Virus record (IMG/VR): IMGVR_UViG_3300034104_004745 | Span: 64,001 to 128,000 of that record | DNA: 64,000 bases | Source: a virus | Strand: one strand, 5' to 3' | Shown: positions 61,954 to 64,000 of the stretch, piece after piece | Layout: each line of letters starts with the position of its first letter | Position numbering within the stretch: the stretch's first letter is position 1 | Notes under the pieces: model-generated | Told to the model about the DNA's origin: nothing | Databases searched by the model: none | Seen by the model: only the letters and a program-made list of their open reading frames with translations | Position numbers and translations under genes: made by a program

Positions 61954-62601
61954 CTATTTCTTTTTCTTTACGTTTATCTTCCAGTAAACCCCACCACCTA
62001 CATATGGTTGAAATTCGCCGGTTAAACCGTTCACAACCGTGTTATTAACCCCAGTTGATACTTTGTATAATCTATCGTTTTTATCCTTTATAATAAAGCC
62101 TAAACCCATTAATCTCACTACGTTAAGCCTATCAAAGTTCGCGTCAAACCCAAAATACATTTGAGTTTTTTTAGGTTCCAGGGTATAAATCGTGTCTTTA
62201 ACTACTTTTTGTTTAACTTTTGCATCAAAACTCCTAGACAAAACTTTATTTTCGCTAATGGTTTCTGTTAATTCAATAACACCTAAACCATTAGGTAAAT
62301 TTAAATTCTCTTTGGTTTCAATTTTTGCATAGAAATTCTTAAGAATTACCGCTGTGTCTACCGGCATTAATACGGTATCATGTACAGCATATGGTATTTG
62401 AACTTCATACGGTACATCGACTTCAACCTCAACCAGTGAATCAACAGTAATTGTATCATACACTGGGTAAGGTATTGAATCGATTTTGTGGTGATACTTA
62501 GTTCTATTGGGCATTATACCTTTCGGGTTAATTGCTATTATAGCCGTTGTTGCTAGTAATAGTAAAATAATAATATTCCTAATATCTAAGTATTTTTTCA
62601 T
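61954..62601 (-). CDS. Membrane-anchored periplasmic protein, unknown
   Basis: 215 residues. An N-terminal membrane segment (IIILLLLATTAIIAI), then a beta-rich periplasmic part with VDSLVEVEVDVPYEVQIPYA and a C-terminus EFQPYVGGGVYWKINVKKKK. Small proteins of this design are common in Bacteroidota phages. Role unassigned; perhaps cell-envelope related, next to the spanin-like pair. Confidence 0.55.
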   Translation of the reverse strand: MKKYLDIRNIIILLLLATTAIIAINPKGIMPNRTKYHHKIDSIPYPVYDTITVDSLVEVEVDVPYEVQIPYAVHDTVLMPVDTAVILKNFYAKIETKENLNLPNGLGVIELTETISENKVLSRSFDAKVKQKVVKDTIYTLEPKKTQMYFGFDANFDRLNVVRLMGLGFIIKDKNDRLYKVSTGVNNTVVNGLTGEFQPYVGGGVYWKINVKKKK

Positions 62602-62602
62602 T

Positions 62603-63019
62603 TTATTTAACTAATAAAAAAGATGTAGCAATTATACCAACAAAAGAAGCCACCTTGTAAAGGAAAGTTTTTCTTCTCTGTCCTTTAAGTTCTTTTAATA
62701 AACTTTCAGACTTAGCTCGTTCCAAATCAAATTGTTGGTCTTTTTTGGTAATGATCAATTCAAGATTTGAAATCTTTTGATCTTTAAGTGTGTCTTTTTG
62801 TTTGAACAAGCTTATTTGTTCATCTTTAAGGCCAATAACTTTATTTAATTCCTTGATTTCTTCAACCGCGCCATCACCTTTTATTAAATCTTTAATAACC
62901 AATTTCGCAACTGGAACCTTTAAAGGGACTAAAGTATCAATATTGGTCTTTGTAACGGTCTGTGAAAAACTTTTCAAGGTCACTAAAGTTATAATTGTTA
63001 ACAGAATCAATTTTTTCAT
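62603..63019 (-). CDS. Secreted coiled-coil protein with C-terminal membrane helix (spanin-like partner)
   Basis: 138 residues. Signal peptide MKKLILLTIITLVTLKSFSQ with the FSQ end common in Bacteroidota, a coiled-coil middle (LKDEQISLFKQKDTLKDQ) and a C-terminal hydrophobic helix ASFVGIIATSFLLV. Its start lies within the 3' part of 62937..63281 in another frame, the overlap arrangement of two-component spanins. There is no lipobox, so it is not a classic o-spanin. Confidence 0.5.
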   Translation of the reverse strand: MKKLILLTIITLVTLKSFSQTVTKTNIDTLVPLKVPVAKLVIKDLIKGDGAVEEIKELNKVIGLKDEQISLFKQKDTLKDQKISNLELIITKKDQQFDLERAKSESLLKELKGQRRKTFLYKVASFVGIIATSFLLVK

Positions 63020-63281
63020 GTGTTTGTGTTTTAATAATTGTTATGTTTTTACTAACGTTATTGATGTCTCCATCAATATTATCGATTTCCTTATCGATAG
63101 TCAAAATTTGTTGAGTTAATGCTGTGTTAACGTCTTGGATAGAATCAATTTCGGTTTGAATTGAGTCTATTTTAGCATTATATCCAGCGACATCGGTTCT
63201 TATTCCGTGACTTTGAAAAATACTATAAGCCGCCAAACAAGCAATAATAACCAATAAAACTGTTTGTTTATTTACTTTCAT
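62937..63281 (-). CDS. Membrane-anchored coiled-coil protein (i-spanin-like)
   Basis: 114 residues. N-terminal membrane helix TVLLVIIACLAAYSIF, then a long coiled-coil with IDSIQTEIDSIQDVNTALTQ and IDNIDGDINNVSKNITI. This is the layout of an i-spanin that spans the periplasm. It overlaps the next gene by 83 nt out of frame. A promoter-like motif lies just upstream. Confidence 0.5.
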   Translation of the reverse strand: MKVNKQTVLLVIIACLAAYSIFQSHGIRTDVAGYNAKIDSIQTEIDSIQDVNTALTQQILTIDKEIDNIDGDINNVSKNITIIKTQTHEKIDSVNNYNFSDLEKFFTDRYKDQY

Positions 63282-63291
63282 AGTTTATGTT

Positions 63292-63308
63292 TTATATATA
63301 AATACAAA
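63292..63308 (-). promoter_or_regulatory. Candidate phage promoter motif
   Basis: Coding-strand TTTGTATTTATATATAA about 12 nt upstream of the 63281 start. Confidence 0.45.
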
Positions 63309-63329
63309 GAGGTCGCAAAAAGCGACCTC
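63309..63329 (-). terminator. Rho-independent terminator after 63356..63988
   Basis: GAGGTCGC, loop of five, GCGACCTC: an 8-bp GC-rich perfect stem. On the minus strand it is followed by TTTGTATTT, a weak T-tract. It closes the zinc-ribbon gene, and the motif for the next gene lies immediately downstream. Confidence 0.75.
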
Positions 63330-63355
63330 AAAGTAAGACCTTGTGATTAGTTTAT

Positions 63356-63988
63356 TTAGTATTTTGTTCCGCAGTGTGGGCAGAACTTATGATTATCTTT
63401 TTTGCGTTTTGAACCACATTCTGTGCAGTAAACAACTAAATCCTCAGCTACCAATGGTTTAGTGGACTGTGGCTTTAATTTCCACCAATTTGTTTGAAAT
63501 GGAAAGTTATAAAATGACGAATTATCATATGTGAATGATTGATCCGAATTTGATCCCTTTTCAACCCTACCAGTCTCAAGTTGTCTTGTTGATTTTTTAG
63601 GTTTGTCTGAGTTATTAAAAAACGAATTGGTACTAATCGTTCCACTTGTTAAAGATGTGTTGTTGTAAAGCATATTTGTTGAACTAGTGGATGTTGTGGT
63701 AAAGATGTTACCATAATATGGTGATCCTGTTGTTGTGGTCCAACCAATATTTGGGTTATTAATTGTTAAAGTTGAGCCACTACCTACTGTAAAAGTAGCC
63801 GGTGTTTCGTTATAAAACTTAACAGTTACGTCCCCGTTTTCTGCAATAGCTTGCTTTACTTCTTCATTTTTCCCATCTACAGTGTAGGTTTCGAACAAAA
63901 ACTTTTTGGCTTCATTCAAGTATCTTTCCAAGAATACTCGTTCACCAGGACGAAGTATAATACCATTACCAATGGAATTACCATTCAT
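63356..63988 (-). CDS. Zinc-ribbon protein, unknown
   Basis: 210 residues. N-terminus IILRPGERVFLERYLNEAKK, a low-complexity Ser/Thr/Asn centre with TTTGSPYYGNIFTTTSTSST, and a C-terminal CTECGSKRKKDNHKFCPHCG zinc ribbon (CxxC...CxxC). It may be a virion or DNA/RNA-binding protein. The start at 63988 is close to the window edge but an upstream in-frame start cannot be excluded. Function unknown. Confidence 0.55.
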   Translation of the reverse strand: MNGNSIGNGIILRPGERVFLERYLNEAKKFLFETYTVDGKNEEVKQAIAENGDVTVKFYNETPATFTVGSGSTLTINNPNIGWTTTTGSPYYGNIFTTTSTSSTNMLYNNTSLTSGTISTNSFFNNSDKPKKSTRQLETGRVEKGSNSDQSFTYDNSSFYNFPFQTNWWKLKPQSTKPLVAEDLVVYCTECGSKRKKDNHKFCPHCGTKY

Positions 63989-64000
63989 CTCAATTTTTGC

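Noticed and set aside
1-64000. tRNA genes and integrase/attachment sites
   Set aside because: I saw no cloverleaf-like segments or integrase motif; there is no evidence of integration in this window.

Overview
The window is part of a large, AT-rich (roughly 30% G+C by eye) genome of a tailed double-stranded DNA phage. Almost every gene lies on the minus strand in tightly packed, often overlapping operons; only two genes near 52.3-53.1 kb are on the plus strand. The signs of a Bacteroidota host are indirect but agree. The phage carries a short RpoD-type sigma factor of the Bacteroidota form, a protein with a Bacteroidota-type C-terminal SLTxxE tail, and a membrane protein with an FSQ-ending signal peptide. 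Start codons also lack recognisable Shine-Dalgarno sequences. I see no terminase, capsid, polymerase, tRNA, integrase or CRISPR array here.

Layout, left to right. (1) 1-449: the N-terminal part of a tail-fibre gene running off the edge. (2) 0.49-27.4 kb: an accessory modification island with eight radical SAM proteins (seven nearly contiguous, 12.3-22.1 kb), four 2-oxoglutarate/Fe(II) dioxygenases and two sulfotransferases. It also has an APS kinase next to a small nucleotidyltransferase and a DUF2061 membrane protein, a NodU/CmcH-type carbamoyltransferase, an SGNH hydrolase and two methyltransferases. Two beta-1,4-galactosyltransferase-like enzymes are interrupted by a LamG-like domain, and three further glycosyltransferase-like proteins are present. 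An unusual 511-residue protein combines ATP-grasp-like and Hint-like segments with a cysteine-rich tail. (3) 27.4-49.6 kb: tail-fibre/adhesin region with fibres of 1766, 1727, 1478, 680 and 245 residues built from shared modules, three LamG-type lectin-like proteins and three tandem small receptor-binding-type proteins. (4) 49.7-52.2 kb: glutaredoxin-like protein, thioredoxin, AAA+ ATPase, a small unknown and a NusG-like factor. (5) 52.3-53.1 kb: a divergent two-gene plus-strand unit. (6) 53.1-64 kb: small unknowns, two large acidic or ParB-like/DUF5661 proteins, an amidase-fold protein without its zinc histidines, a Thr/Pro-rich protein, membrane proteins, the sigma factor, a spanin-like overlapping pair and a zinc-ribbon protein.

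How the parts may work together (inference): the modification island lies between fibre genes. Its enzymes are the kinds that hydroxylate, glycosylate, methylate, carbamoylate and sulfate surfaces or peptides. Its products may decorate the phage's own fibres, or a host or phage surface glycan or peptide. The phage sigma factor and NusG-like protein, with a recurring GTATTTAT motif 20-70 nt upstream of many starts, suggest a phage-directed transcription programme.
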